Source: Planctomycetaceae bacterium (GTDB lineage Bacteria; Planctomycetota; Phycisphaerae; Phycisphaerales; SM1A02). Taken from it: DNA of 38,348 bases. The stretch covers positions 1-38,348 of the forward strand of contig JAIYCA010000301.1 of the NCBI GenBank assembly GCA_027488265.1. The letters run 5' to 3'. Under the pieces are notes generated by a model. It was not told the origin of the DNA, did no database searches, and saw only the letters and a list, made by a program, of their open reading frames with translations. The position numbers and the translations under genes are program-made. Below are positions 7,149 through 21,088 of this stretch, in pieces. How positions within the stretch are numbered: position 1 is the stretch's first letter; the number at the start of each line of letters is the position of its first letter.

Positions 7149-8108
7149 TCAGTGGATGAGATAGAAGAGCGGGAAGAGGAAGATCCACACGAGGTCGACC
7201 ACGTGCCAGTACAGGCCAACGAGGTCCACAGGGGTGTAGTAGTTGCTTGAGAAGCGCCCACGCAACGCGCCGACGAGCAACCAACCGATGACGCCGATAC
7301 CAATCACGACGTGGATGCCGTGCAGGCCGGTCATGATGTAGTAGATCGCGAAGAACTGGTGCGTATTCACCGGCATCGCTGGATCGGTCAAGTGCGCGTC
7401 GGTCTCAGGATGGATGCCGTGAGAGCCTTCGGCAGCCTTCTCAACCATCGAGACGGTCGACACACCATCGGGGCCAGCCTTCGGAAGCGCGATCGCGCTG
7501 CGATCCATCGCGGGAATCACCGCGATCGGCGCAGTTTCCACCCCGGCCGAAGGATTCGGCGACGTGATCGCAAGCACTGGATTCTCAACCGGCTTCGGCT
7601 CGGTGGTGACGATCGTCTTTTCAGCATCATCAACCGGCTCATAGAAGCTGATACCCCACTTGAGATTCTCATGGAACTTGTGGGTGTACTCGAAGTACTT
7701 GATGACCATGAAGCCGAAGGCGCCCGCGAGGGTGAGCGCGAGGCAGACCACGAGCATCCCCTTCTTGTTCGTCTGCGCGGCGCGTACCGCAAGCGCCATC
7801 GTGAGACTCGAGAGAATCAGCACGCAGGTGTTGACGCCACCGAGAATCGTGTCGAGGTAGTTGGCAGAGTACGAAAAGACCTCAGGGTTCTTGAAGCGCA
7901 AGATCGTGTACATCACGAAGAGCGCGCCGAAGAAGAGAACTTCCGTCGCGAGGAAGACCCACATGCCGAGCTTGCCCGATTCGAACTGCTGGTTCGGGGT
8001 GTCGAAGTGGTGGGCAAGGAACGGGTACTTCGCGTGGTCACCATGACCATGGTGGTCATCGTGGCCAGCGTGCCCGTGCGAATCAGCGTGTGCGTGCGAA
8101 GTTGACAC
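7149..8108 (-). CDS. ctaE: Cytochrome c oxidase subunit III
   Basis: 319 residues. Seven-helix subunit III layout: KLGMWVFLATEVLFFGALF near the start, FFAIYYIMTGLHGIHVVIGI in the middle, and YWHVVDLVWIFLFPLFYL at the end. Two features are unusual. The first ~28 residues are His/Asp/Gly-rich (repeated HGH and DHHGHGDH). The loop between the helix ending VIKYFEY and the TGLHGIH helix is stretched to about 90 residues with Pro/Val/Ala-rich sequence, where other family members have a short loop. The start is GTG at 8108, three bases after the ctaD stop, so it is probably translationally coupled to it. Family assignment is firm; the role of the insert is unknown. Confidence 0.92.
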   Translation of the reverse strand: MSTSHAHADSHGHAGHDDHHGHGDHAKYPFLAHHFDTPNQQFESGKLGMWVFLATEVLFFGALFVMYTILRFKNPEVFSYSANYLDTILGGVNTCVLILSSLTMALAVRAAQTNKKGMLVVCLALTLAGAFGFMVIKYFEYTHKFHENLKWGISFYEPVDDAEKTIVTTEPKPVENPVLAITSPNPSAGVETAPIAVIPAMDRSAIALPKAGPDGVSTVSMVEKAAEGSHGIHPETDAHLTDPAMPVNTHQFFAIYYIMTGLHGIHVVIGIGVIGWLLVGALRGRFSSNYYTPVDLVGLYWHVVDLVWIFLFPLFYLIH

Positions 8109-8111
8109 GGT

Positions 8112-9806
<1,695 letters not shown>

Positions 9807-9866
9807 GGCTTCCGTTCCTGTCGTGTTGCCAGTTGGGGTCGGTGCGTGGTTTGAAACTCTGCGGTA

Positions 9867-11024
9867 CTACTTCGCTGCGCCGGCGGCCCCGCCAGCATTC
9901 GGAATGGCGTCGGGCTTGACCGTGCCATCCTTGTTGAACTTGTCGAGGTTCTTCATCATGTCGATCAAGGCTTGAATGCCGCGATCGCTGAGTTGTCCCT
10001 TGAAGGTGGGCATCACGTTGCCATAGGGGTCAACGAGGTGCTTGCCGGGGTTGAGAATCGACTCGCGGAGGTAACCCTCCGGCGTCTCGTATTCCTTGCC
10101 TGGTCCGATGATGTCACCAAGGTTCTTACCGCCGTCGATCTTGTGCGTCGAGCCAGCCTTGGTGCGTTCCCAGACGTTTCCGTTGCCGTCGTAGTTGCCC
10201 CACGATGGACCGGTGCCGACCGAGCCATCGAGCGTGTGGCAACTCGCACACGCGCGATAGAGTTGCGGGCCGGCCTTCCACCAGAGGTCTTCGTCGGACA
10301 CCTTGTCGAGCCAGCGACCTTGTTCCACAACCCAGTTGTCGAACTCGGTCTCGGGCAACACGAACACCTTGCGGTTCATCTCGGAGTGGCCAGTACCGCA
10401 GAACTCCGTGCAGAAGATGTGGTGGAAATCCTCACCTTCGGTCGGGTTGTCCGCTTGGAACCAAAGGCTGGTGTAGCGTCCCGGCACAACGTCTTGCTTG
10501 ACACGGAAATCGCGGATGTAGAAAGAGTGCAGGACGTCTTCGCTGCGCATGACGAGCTTGACTGGGCGGCCCGCCGGAACGTAGAGGTCATCGCTGATCG
10601 CACCGTTCGGGTACTTGAACTTCCAGTACCACTTCGCCGCGGTCACATCGATCTGATAGGCGTTGTCGGGCACCGTCTTCGCGATGATGAATCCCTTGAA
10701 GCCAATGAAGAAGATGAACACCACGATGATCGTCGGGATGATCGTCCAACCGAGTTCGAGCATCGTGTGGTGGTTCGGACCACGCGCGTAAACCTCACGG
10801 CCGCGCTGGCGGTACTTCCACATGAAGACAAACATGATGCCGATGACGAGGACGAAGAAGAAGTAATTGATGTAGTTGATGAAGTTGAAGATCCAGTCGA
10901 TCTCCGGCGCGATCGTGGACGCACCTTCCGGGAGCCAGAACGTCTTGGGCGTGACCGGCAGACCAGCGCCGAGCGCTGGATCGTTGGTGGCCTGAGAGAG
11001 GAGGGTTGGGATCATGTTCAACAC
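9867..11024 (-). CDS. ctaC: Cytochrome c oxidase subunit II fused to cytochrome c (caa3 type)
   Basis: 385 residues. Two N-terminal membrane helices (about 40-65 and 85-110) anchor a periplasmic cupredoxin domain with the full CuA site: VLHSF, then CTEFCGTGHSEM. After about residue 260 comes a class I cytochrome c domain with CASCH and a likely axial Met in VMPTF. This fusion makes the oxidase a caa3 type, able to take electrons directly from a partner such as alternative complex III. The tail is Gly/Ala-rich. The open frame begins with GTG at 11024; the ATG three codons later (11015) has GAAAG 8 bases upstream and may be the real start. It lies between sco and ctaD. Confidence 0.95.
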   Translation of the reverse strand: MLNMIPTLLSQATNDPALGAGLPVTPKTFWLPEGASTIAPEIDWIFNFINYINYFFFVLVIGIMFVFMWKYRQRGREVYARGPNHHTMLELGWTIIPTIIVVFIFFIGFKGFIIAKTVPDNAYQIDVTAAKWYWKFKYPNGAISDDLYVPAGRPVKLVMRSEDVLHSFYIRDFRVKQDVVPGRYTSLWFQADNPTEGEDFHHIFCTEFCGTGHSEMNRKVFVLPETEFDNWVVEQGRWLDKVSDEDLWWKAGPQLYRACASCHTLDGSVGTGPSWGNYDGNGNVWERTKAGSTHKIDGGKNLGDIIGPGKEYETPEGYLRESILNPGKHLVDPYGNVMPTFKGQLSDRGIQALIDMMKNLDKFNKDGTVKPDAIPNAGGAAGAAK

Positions 11025-11087
11025 TTTCGTTCGCCTTCGTCTTGTTTTCCGCGCTCAGTGAACGCGGGTCAAACTCGCTCAAATTGC

Positions 11088-11129
11088 AACCACACGGATT
11101 ACACCCACACGAACTACACGACTTACACG
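11088..11129 (-). repeat. 9-bp tandem repeat starting at the sco stop codon
   Basis: On the minus strand, beginning in the last sco codon: CGTGTAAGT (11129-11121, containing the TAA stop), CGTGTAGTT (11120-11112), CGTGTGGGT (11111-11103), six bases GTAATC, then CGTGTGGTT (11096-11088). The 9-base period keeps the frame, so the second unit adds an in-frame TAG. Confidence 0.7.
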
Positions 11130-12031
11130 GCTGAGGAGTTGGTCAACTCGCTTTGCTTCTCTGATTGCGCCTTCTCTTGCTTGAGCAACTCGCGCTTCTT
11201 GCGGAGTTCGGTGCGCCAGAACGCGCCGAGCCCGAGCCCAAGCGCAACCAGCGTGACCGCCCCACCGATCGTCATAACTTTGCGCGCCTGCAGCACGTAG
11301 CCGCGCGCATCGGGGTCGTAAATGTGGCACCACAGAATGAAGCGGTCGAGCGTTGTTCCGATGCGACCTTGCGAAGCCTCGAGGAGGCCCATGCGCAGAT
11401 CCTTCGGTTCAAACTTCGCGCCGTACATGTAGCGACTGATCTTGCCATCAGGCTTGATGAGGAAGATCGCCGCCGCGTGCGCGTACTCGCCGTCGGGCTG
11501 ACGCTTGAATTGGAAGCCAACCGCGTCAGCGACCGCCTTCGACATGACTTCAGTGCCCGTGAGGAAGTGCACGCCAGGCGCCGCACCTGCACGATCGAAG
11601 TCGGCGAGGTACGACTCCTTCTTCGCCTTGGCGAGCATGGCCGTCTCGGTCGGATCGATCGAAACCGAAACGAGTTCAAACTCGTTGCCGGGCGTCCAAT
11701 CGACGCCCTTGAGGCCGTCGAAGGTTCCATTCAACACCAACGAGCAAAGCATCGGGCAGCGGTTGTATCCGAGCTGCAAGAGCACCGGTCGCTTGCCATC
11801 GAAGTAATCACGCAGCGAAACCTGACGACCCGCGTCGTCGACAAATCGCGCATCGAGCGGTAACTGGGCATCGAGGTTCTCGATGATGTCGACGCCCTTC
11901 AATTCCTCTGGGACGCCGAGATTGAGTTGCGCGTGCGCGGTCGGCGTCATGGAAACCAACGCCATCGAAGCGACAAACGCAGCGGCGAGTGCCGCGCGAG
12001 TCTGTCGGATGATGTTGGATGCGTTCGTCAT
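11123..12031 (-). CDS. sco: SCO1/SenC family copper chaperone
   Basis: 302 residues. A signal peptide or N-terminal helix (AALAAAFVASMALVSM, ending near AHA-Q) precedes a thioredoxin-fold domain. The copper-binding CxxxC is in GYNRCPMLCSLVLNG, and the later conserved His is in GEYAHAAAIFLIKPDG. SCO proteins deliver copper or electrons to the CuA site of subunit II, which is encoded next. Unlike the shortest family members it has a C-terminal membrane helix (VMTIGGAVTLVALGLGLGAFW) and a Lys/Gln-rich cytoplasmic tail, so it may be anchored at the C-terminus. The start ATG has no clear ribosome site. Confidence 0.93.
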   Translation of the reverse strand: MTNASNIIRQTRAALAAAFVASMALVSMTPTAHAQLNLGVPEELKGVDIIENLDAQLPLDARFVDDAGRQVSLRDYFDGKRPVLLQLGYNRCPMLCSLVLNGTFDGLKGVDWTPGNEFELVSVSIDPTETAMLAKAKKESYLADFDRAGAAPGVHFLTGTEVMSKAVADAVGFQFKRQPDGEYAHAAAIFLIKPDGKISRYMYGAKFEPKDLRMGLLEASQGRIGTTLDRFILWCHIYDPDARGYVLQARKVMTIGGAVTLVALGLGLGAFWRTELRKKRELLKQEKAQSEKQSELTNSSAV

Positions 12032-12082
12032 GGTGTGCTGAGGTTCAGATGGTGTGCCCCATCGGGCTTCCGTTCTCGTTTG

Positions 12083-12412
12083 TTACTTGCCCTGCTTCGC
12101 CATCAATTCCATCGCGCGCTCGATTGGGATGCGCACGCGTTCGACTTTCTTCTCGTCCACTTCTTCGACGTAGGTTCCGTATTGACCGAGCAGCCCCTGC
12201 TGCTCTTGACGAAGATCGGTCGAGAGCGCCGGTGGCACATCGAGCACGGTCTCGTCGGAGAAGTTGCGCTCAACACCGAAGAAGAGCACGCTCACCGCGA
12301 GGCAGAACACAACGAAGAAGATGATGCCGACGAAGGAGTAGAACCACGTCGAGCCCATTTCTGGATCGTCGATCTGCGTGGTCGCTTCGTTCGTGGTGGT
12401 TGCGTTGGCCAA
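12083..12412 (-). CDS. Small single-helix membrane protein between actF and sco
   Basis: 109 residues, function unknown. A polar head is followed by one membrane helix (FYSFVGIIFFVVFCLAVSVLFFG, about residues 25-47) and a hydrophilic C-terminal half with RQEQQGLLGQYGTYVEE, which may pack on a partner. The start codon is TTG (plus-strand CAA, 12410-12412) with a good ribosome site, AGGAA seven bases upstream; no ATG would keep the helix. Its place between the last ACIII gene and the oxidase genes suggests a small subunit or linker of the ACIII-caa3 assembly. That is inference from position only. Confidence 0.75.
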   Translation of the reverse strand: MANATTTNEATTQIDDPEMGSTWFYSFVGIIFFVVFCLAVSVLFFGVERNFSDETVLDVPPALSTDLRQEQQGLLGQYGTYVEEVDEKKVERVRIPIERAMELMAKQGK

Positions 12413-12487
12413 GGTCGTTTCCTGACTGCGGCACTTGCCGCGAATTCACTTCTTCGTGGGCTCTTTCGAGCACTGCATCAATCGTGA

Positions 12488-13801
12488 TTACTGATTCTCA
12501 AACCGGATGCTCTCCGCGAGACGCGGGTCTTGCTTCGGAACAAGCGACACACGCGAGAGCGTGCCGAGCGTTCCAGCAGCAACCGCCGCAAGCGCGCCGA
12601 TCGCGAGGAGGAAATTCACAGGATTGCCGAAGTGGGACGGGGTATCGGCGTACTTCGCTGAGATCTCACCATAGGTCTTAAACGTACCGATGTCATGCGG
12701 AATTTCCGGCATGATCAACCAGTAAAGATCGACGTAGTGGAAGCAGAGCATCCACACCGCAGCTGCAGCAAGAACGAGCGTGCGACGCTTCTGCCACTTG
12801 CTCATCACAGCAACGAACGGGATCACAAAGTGGCCGAAGAGAAGCGCCCACGAAACAGGCGCCCAACCGCCAAGTTGACGCGCGAGGAACCAACCCGTTT
12901 CTTCTGGGATGTTCGCGTACCAAATCAGCATGTACTGGCTGAAGCCGATGTAGGCCCAGAACACCATGCCGAACGCGAAGAGCAACTTGCCCATGTCTTG
13001 GAAGTGCTCTGCGGTGACGATGCCCTTCAAGAGGCCTAGGCTTCGCAAACGCACCGTGATGAGAATCATGGCCGAGAAGCCTGCGGTTGCGCAGCCGCAG
13101 AAGAAGTAGACGCCGAACATCGTCGAGAACCACGCTGGCGAAATCGACATGATCCAGTCGAACGCAGCGAAGGTCGTCGTGAGGCCGAAGAGGATCGCGG
13201 CTGGGCCCGACCACTTCTGCATGCGCTCACTGATCGAGATGTCGCCCGATGCATCTTGGCGAACGCTGCCGCCAAAGTAGAAGCTTGCGAGCATCGCCCA
13301 CACGGCGAAGTAGACCGCGGCGCGAATCCAGAAGAACGTCGGATTCAGGAACGCTTCCTTCGCGTGCACGATGTGGTACTCGGCTTCGTTGTTGGCCTTG
13401 AGCGATTCCATGTCCGCCCAAACCCACAAGAGATTCGCCTTGCCCATGAACCAGAGCACGGCGAATGGCAGAAAGAGAATCCACACCCAGCGAAGATTCG
13501 CCGCGAGTGCTTCCGCCGGTCGGCGCACTGCAACCGACCAACCTGCACGCGTCAGGTGTTGCACGAAGACGAAGAAGAGACCACCAAGGCATGGCGTGAG
13601 CGCGAAGAGGAACGCGATCATGTACGCGCGCCAGAAGTGATGGCCATCGGTACCGAACATGCCGGTGTAACCGATCGCCGCGCCGCCGCCGAGGCCGATC
13701 ACCGCGAGCGCGATGGCGACGTTGCGGAAGCCGAGCGCAAACGCAGGGAGTTGAATGTTGGAAGTGCCGAGATCGGCATGCGTCGTAGCGTGACCCATCA
13801 C
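12488..13801 (-). CDS. actF: Alternative complex III subunit ActF (quinol-site membrane subunit)
   Basis: 437 residues, about ten membrane helices, of the NrfD/PsrC-like ActF family. Family features seen are SGPAAILFGLTTTFAAFDW, PAWFSTMFGVYFFCGC and FVIPFVAVMSKWQKRR. Together with ActC it forms the membrane core of alternative complex III, the quinol:electron-acceptor oxidoreductase that replaces cytochrome bc1. The start ATG overlaps the actE stop by four bases, so the two are probably coupled. ActF is shorter in the family than ActC and has a less regular quinone site; whether it binds quinol here cannot be told from the sequence. Confidence 0.92.
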   Translation of the reverse strand: MMGHATTHADLGTSNIQLPAFALGFRNVAIALAVIGLGGGAAIGYTGMFGTDGHHFWRAYMIAFLFALTPCLGGLFFVFVQHLTRAGWSVAVRRPAEALAANLRWVWILFLPFAVLWFMGKANLLWVWADMESLKANNEAEYHIVHAKEAFLNPTFFWIRAAVYFAVWAMLASFYFGGSVRQDASGDISISERMQKWSGPAAILFGLTTTFAAFDWIMSISPAWFSTMFGVYFFCGCATAGFSAMILITVRLRSLGLLKGIVTAEHFQDMGKLLFAFGMVFWAYIGFSQYMLIWYANIPEETGWFLARQLGGWAPVSWALLFGHFVIPFVAVMSKWQKRRTLVLAAAAVWMLCFHYVDLYWLIMPEIPHDIGTFKTYGEISAKYADTPSHFGNPVNFLLAIGALAAVAAGTLGTLSRVSLVPKQDPRLAESIRFENQ

Positions 13802-14508
13802 TTCACCTCACCCTGCGTCGAATTGGTCTGGAGATTGGCGCGGAGTTCCGGCGGAACGTCTTGAAGCGACGCATCCTGCGAGAGTTGCAGCGCCTGCACG
13901 TACGCGGCGATCGCCCAGCGATCTTCGAGATCGATCTGTGCGCCATAGCCCGCCATGTTGCGGATGCCGTTGGTCGCGATGTTGTAAAGCATGCCCAGTT
14001 GGTGTTCACGCACCAGCGGGTCGTGCAAGCTCTTCGCCTGCACCCAACTCGTGCCCTGCACCGGGCCTTCGCTGTTCGACATCAGTTCCATCGCGCGCTT
14101 GTTGACGGTGCCGTCACCCCAACCCGCGTAGCCGTGGCAAACCGAGCAGTAGATGTTGTAGCGCTGCTGACCACGCGCGAGGAATTCAGGCGTCATCGAC
14201 ATGCCTTCAGGCAGCGTCTCCGCCCACTTTCCATTGACAGCACCCTCATAGAGGTGCGAGTCGAGCATGGTCTCGCCTTGCGCAACCGTGCCTGCGACGG
14301 CGTAGCGCTGCGCGCGACCGTCGGCGAAGAGCGGGTTCTCTGCCTGCGACTTGAACTTCGGTTGGAAGTCCATGTCGAAGAAGATGTGCACCGCGCGATT
14401 CTCATCCGGCGTCGCGCGAACACGCGCAATCACAACGGGCGGGATCGCAAGCGCGCACGCTGCGAGAATTCCGGTGAAGATCATCCAACGTGGAGGAAGC
14501 GGAATCAT
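13798..14508 (-). CDS. actE: Alternative complex III subunit ActE, monoheme cytochrome c
   Basis: 236 residues. The N-terminal helix ends in a lipobox (GILAAC), so it is probably a lipoprotein held at the outer face of the membrane. A class I cytochrome c domain follows, with one CxxCH (YCSVCHGYAGWGDG, about residues 128-141) and Met candidates near MAGYGAQ. In ACIII complexes ActE is the mobile or terminal heme that hands electrons on. Here the natural acceptor is the cytochrome c domain of CtaC. It lies three bases after actD and overlaps actF. Confidence 0.92.
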   Translation of the reverse strand: MIPLPPRWMIFTGILAACALAIPPVVIARVRATPDENRAVHIFFDMDFQPKFKSQAENPLFADGRAQRYAVAGTVAQGETMLDSHLYEGAVNGKWAETLPEGMSMTPEFLARGQQRYNIYCSVCHGYAGWGDGTVNKRAMELMSNSEGPVQGTSWVQAKSLHDPLVREHQLGMLYNIATNGIRNMAGYGAQIDLEDRWAIAAYVQALQLSQDASLQDVPPELRANLQTNSTQGEVK

Positions 14509-14511
14509 GCG

Positions 14512-15132
14512 TTAGTCCTGCACCGTTTCGATAGAGACAGGCGAGAGCGTCTTGAGGAATTCCTCAGTGCGCTTCGGAAGGAACTTCGGGTCACGTGCTT
14601 CGATCACGATGAAGAAGCGGTCGTTCGACGCGCGACGGAAACGATTCGACGTGAAGAGCGGGTGATAGAGGAGTGGCAGGCCGTTGAAGAGGAACATCAA
14701 CTTCACGGTCGCAAGCGCCGAGAAGAGGATGGTCAACTCGAACATGACGGGGATGAACGCTGGAAGGCTCATCGCGGGCTTACCCGAGATGAGGAACGGG
14801 TAGCCGTGCACCCACACTCCGGCCCACATCGGGAAGTTCCACGAGTTGGTGTACGCCTGGAGGAGGAACGCGACGAGCGTGCCTGTCGCGCCTGCGCCGA
14901 AGACAAGCCATGGCAAGATCGTGCGCTTGATACCCATCGCGCCGTCGAGGCCGTGCACTGGGAACGGCGTGTGGCAATCCCACCAGCGGTAGCCAGCATC
15001 GCGGCACTTCTCAGCGGCGGCCATGAGGTCGCCGGGCGTCTCGAATTCCGCGAGCAAGCCGTAGATCCGCGTCGGCTTCGCCGCGGGCTGGCCTGCGCCG
15101 GTTGCAGTTGGTGTTGTGACGATCGTCGCCAT
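14512..15132 (-). CDS. actD: Alternative complex III subunit ActD (DUF3341)
   Basis: 206 residues. DUF3341 family: an N-terminal cytoplasmic ferredoxin-like part with YGLLAEFETPGDLMAAAEK and the motif YRWWDCHTPFPVHGLD, then two membrane helices (ILPWLVFGAGATGTLVAFLL and PAFIPVMFELTILFSALATV). It holds no cofactor and is thought to be structural in ACIII. A low-complexity Ala/Thr/Pro run of about 20 residues opens the protein. The ATG has GAAGG seven bases upstream. It is separated from actC by a 142-base gap with tandem repeats, the longest gap within the act genes apart from the actA-actB junction. Confidence 0.93.
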   Translation of the reverse strand: MATIVTTPTATGAGQPAAKPTRIYGLLAEFETPGDLMAAAEKCRDAGYRWWDCHTPFPVHGLDGAMGIKRTILPWLVFGAGATGTLVAFLLQAYTNSWNFPMWAGVWVHGYPFLISGKPAMSLPAFIPVMFELTILFSALATVKLMFLFNGLPLLYHPLFTSNRFRRASNDRFFIVIEARDPKFLPKRTEEFLKTLSPVSIETVQD

Positions 15133-15164
15133 GATTCAACCTTCAGGATGACTTTGAGAGTCCC

Positions 15165-15228
15165 AAGTCGCTTCGCACTTAGGTCGCTGCGCACGTAGGT
15201 CGTTGCGCACCGAAGTTGTCGTACACCT
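15165..15228. repeat. 16-bp degenerate tandem repeat in the actC-actD gap
   Basis: Three clear units on the plus strand, AAGTCGCTTCGCACTT (15165-15180), AGGTCGCTGCGCACGT (15181-15196) and AGGTCGTTGCGCACCG (15197-15212), and a decayed fourth at 15213-15228. They fill most of the gap downstream of the actC stop and upstream of actD. Confidence 0.7.
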
Positions 15229-15274
15229 GTACTCACACCGAGGACCGCATCGCGGCTCGGTGATGGTTTCTCGT

Positions 15275-16747
<1,473 letters not shown>

Positions 16748-16759
16748 GGTGAGCAGCTC

Positions 16760-20026
<3,267 letters not shown>

Positions 20027-20122
20027 CGAATTCTCTCTTGGTCGCGGGTGATCTGGCTCGCGCCAGTTCCGGTCTTCGGGCTTACCTTTTGTGTTCGTTT
20101 CCGCGCGAAACGCGGCGTGCGA

Positions 20123-20776
20123 TCAGCGGTGGCAGGTCGAGCAATCTTCGCTCGGACTGATGTGGTACTTCTTCTTGAGTGCTTCGCGGTCTTCCGCGGT
20201 AAGGTCGGTCGCCGAGTCAAATCCGAGATTGGTGATCTCGCTCGTTGGGCGCAGGTTGATCTCGGGGTTGCGGTGGCACTCAAGGCACCAACCCATCGAG
20301 AGCGGCGACTTCTGATAGACGACTTCCATCGTGTCGATGCGGCCGTGGCACGAAACGCAGCCGATGCCGCGATTCACGTGCGCCGAGTGATCGAAGTACG
20401 CGAAGTCAGGCAACTTGTGGATGCGCGTCCACTCGACTGGGAGGCCAGTTTCATAACTCTCGCGCACCGGCTCGAGCTTCGGGCTCTGCGGACGAATCTG
20501 CGTGTGGCAGTTCATGCAGGTCTGCGTCGGTGGCACGCTCGCGTGCGCGGCCTTCTCGACCGACGTGTGGCAGTAGCGGCAGTCCATGCCAAGTTCACCC
20601 GCGTGGAGCGCGTGGCTGAATGGCACAGGTTGCTTTGGCTGGTAGCCAACTTCGAGCGTTTTTGGGCTGAATCCGTACGCGACGAAGAACACCGCGTAGA
20701 GCGGAATGGTGAGTGCTGCAGCGATGATCGTCGGCAGCAGAAGGTTCGACCACTTGGGGAAGAGAAACCTACTCAT
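20123..20776 (-). CDS. actA: Alternative complex III subunit ActA, pentaheme cytochrome c
   Basis: 217 residues. One N-terminal membrane helix (about residues 10-35) anchors a periplasmic multiheme domain with five CxxCH motifs: CRYCH 66-70, CMNCH 87-91, CVSCH 140-144, CLECH 164-168 and CSTCH 212-216. Extra His residues (FSHALHAG, YFDHSAHVN) can serve as distal ligands, as in the cytochrome c7-like family. Five hemes is the number known for ActA. It is the first gene of the cluster, 135 bases from a good promoter. Its ATG has AGGAG 11 bases upstream and overlaps the TGA of a small upstream open frame. The gap to actB is 96 bases. Confidence 0.95.
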   Translation of the reverse strand: MSRFLFPKWSNLLLPTIIAAALTIPLYAVFFVAYGFSPKTLEVGYQPKQPVPFSHALHAGELGMDCRYCHTSVEKAAHASVPPTQTCMNCHTQIRPQSPKLEPVRESYETGLPVEWTRIHKLPDFAYFDHSAHVNRGIGCVSCHGRIDTMEVVYQKSPLSMGWCLECHRNPEINLRPTSEITNLGFDSATDLTAEDREALKKKYHISPSEDCSTCHR

Positions 20777-20913
20777 CTCTGGAAGAGCTCCTGAGTGGAC
20801 CGCGAAGCGGGTGCAGCGCGGCCAACGAGTGACCCGTGTAAAGAACCGACAACAGAATCGAGGGAACCGAAAAAGGCTTGAATGGACATCGTGAAAAATC
20901 TCACGAAGTCCAT
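20773..20913 (-). CDS. Possible leaderless 46-residue ORF ahead of actA
   Basis: A 46-codon frame begins with ATG at 20913-20911, about where the act promoter should start transcription, and ends with a TGA overlapping the actA ATG (ATGA, 20776-20773). The product starts MDFVRFFTMSIQAFFGS and ends STQELFQR, with a hydrophobic N-terminal half. Exact abutment with both the promoter and actA suggests a leaderless, coupled small protein or leader peptide. Third-position GC is only about 55%, below that of the neighbouring genes, and the first codons lie in a hairpin. It may simply be an untranslated leader that happens to be open. Confidence 0.3.
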   Translation of the reverse strand: MDFVRFFTMSIQAFFGSLDSVVGSLHGSLVGRAAPASRSTQELFQR

Positions 20914-20914
20914 T
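20881..20914 (-). promoter_or_regulatory. Hairpin at the 5' end of the act transcript
   Basis: Inverted repeat AATGGAC-at-CGTGA (20881-20894), loop 20895-20900, TCACG-aa-GTCCATT (20901-20914): 7 plus 5 base pairs around a 2x2 mismatch. It begins where the act promoter should start transcription, so it would be the very 5' end of the operon mRNA. On the minus strand a T-run (CCTTTTT) follows seven bases later. It could be a stabilising 5' hairpin, an attenuator, or a dyad operator bound as DNA. Confidence 0.5.
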
Positions 20915-20919
20915 TCGCC

Positions 20920-20948
20920 ATACTAGACCGAGCCGCCGAGGCCGTCAA
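20920..20948 (-). promoter_or_regulatory. Sigma70-type promoter of the act-cta operon
   Basis: On the minus strand: -35 TTGACG (20948-20943), a 17-bp spacer, -10 TAGTAT (20925-20920). Spacing is ideal and each box has one or two departures from consensus. The expected start is about 20914-20912. This is the best promoter seen in the window, placed just after tatD and ahead of the whole respiratory cluster. Confidence 0.72.
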
Positions 20949-20973
20949 TCCGTCGACAACTTGGCTCGTGATC

Positions 20974-20992
20974 GGCCGAGCGGTTCTCGGCC
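20974..20992 (-). terminator. Hairpin between tatD and the act promoter
   Basis: GGCCGAG, loop CGGTT, CTCGGCC: a perfect 7-bp GC-rich stem about 100 bases downstream of the tatD stop and just upstream of the act promoter. No T-run follows on the minus strand, so terminator function for tatD is plausible but unproven. The rest of 20949-21088 shows nothing clear. Confidence 0.3.
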
Positions 20993-21088
20993 CTCCAAAC
21001 TTGTTTTGAATGTTGGGCACGCATTGGGTCGAGGGGCGCGGGTTCGTGCTTCGATGCCCTCGGCAGACGAGGCCTTGGACCGACACGC

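Noticed and set aside
20123..20776. ActA as a NapC/NirT-type quinol dehydrogenase
   Set aside because: Five CxxCH and a single anchor could suggest it, but the gene order and fusion-type ActB next to it fit ActA.
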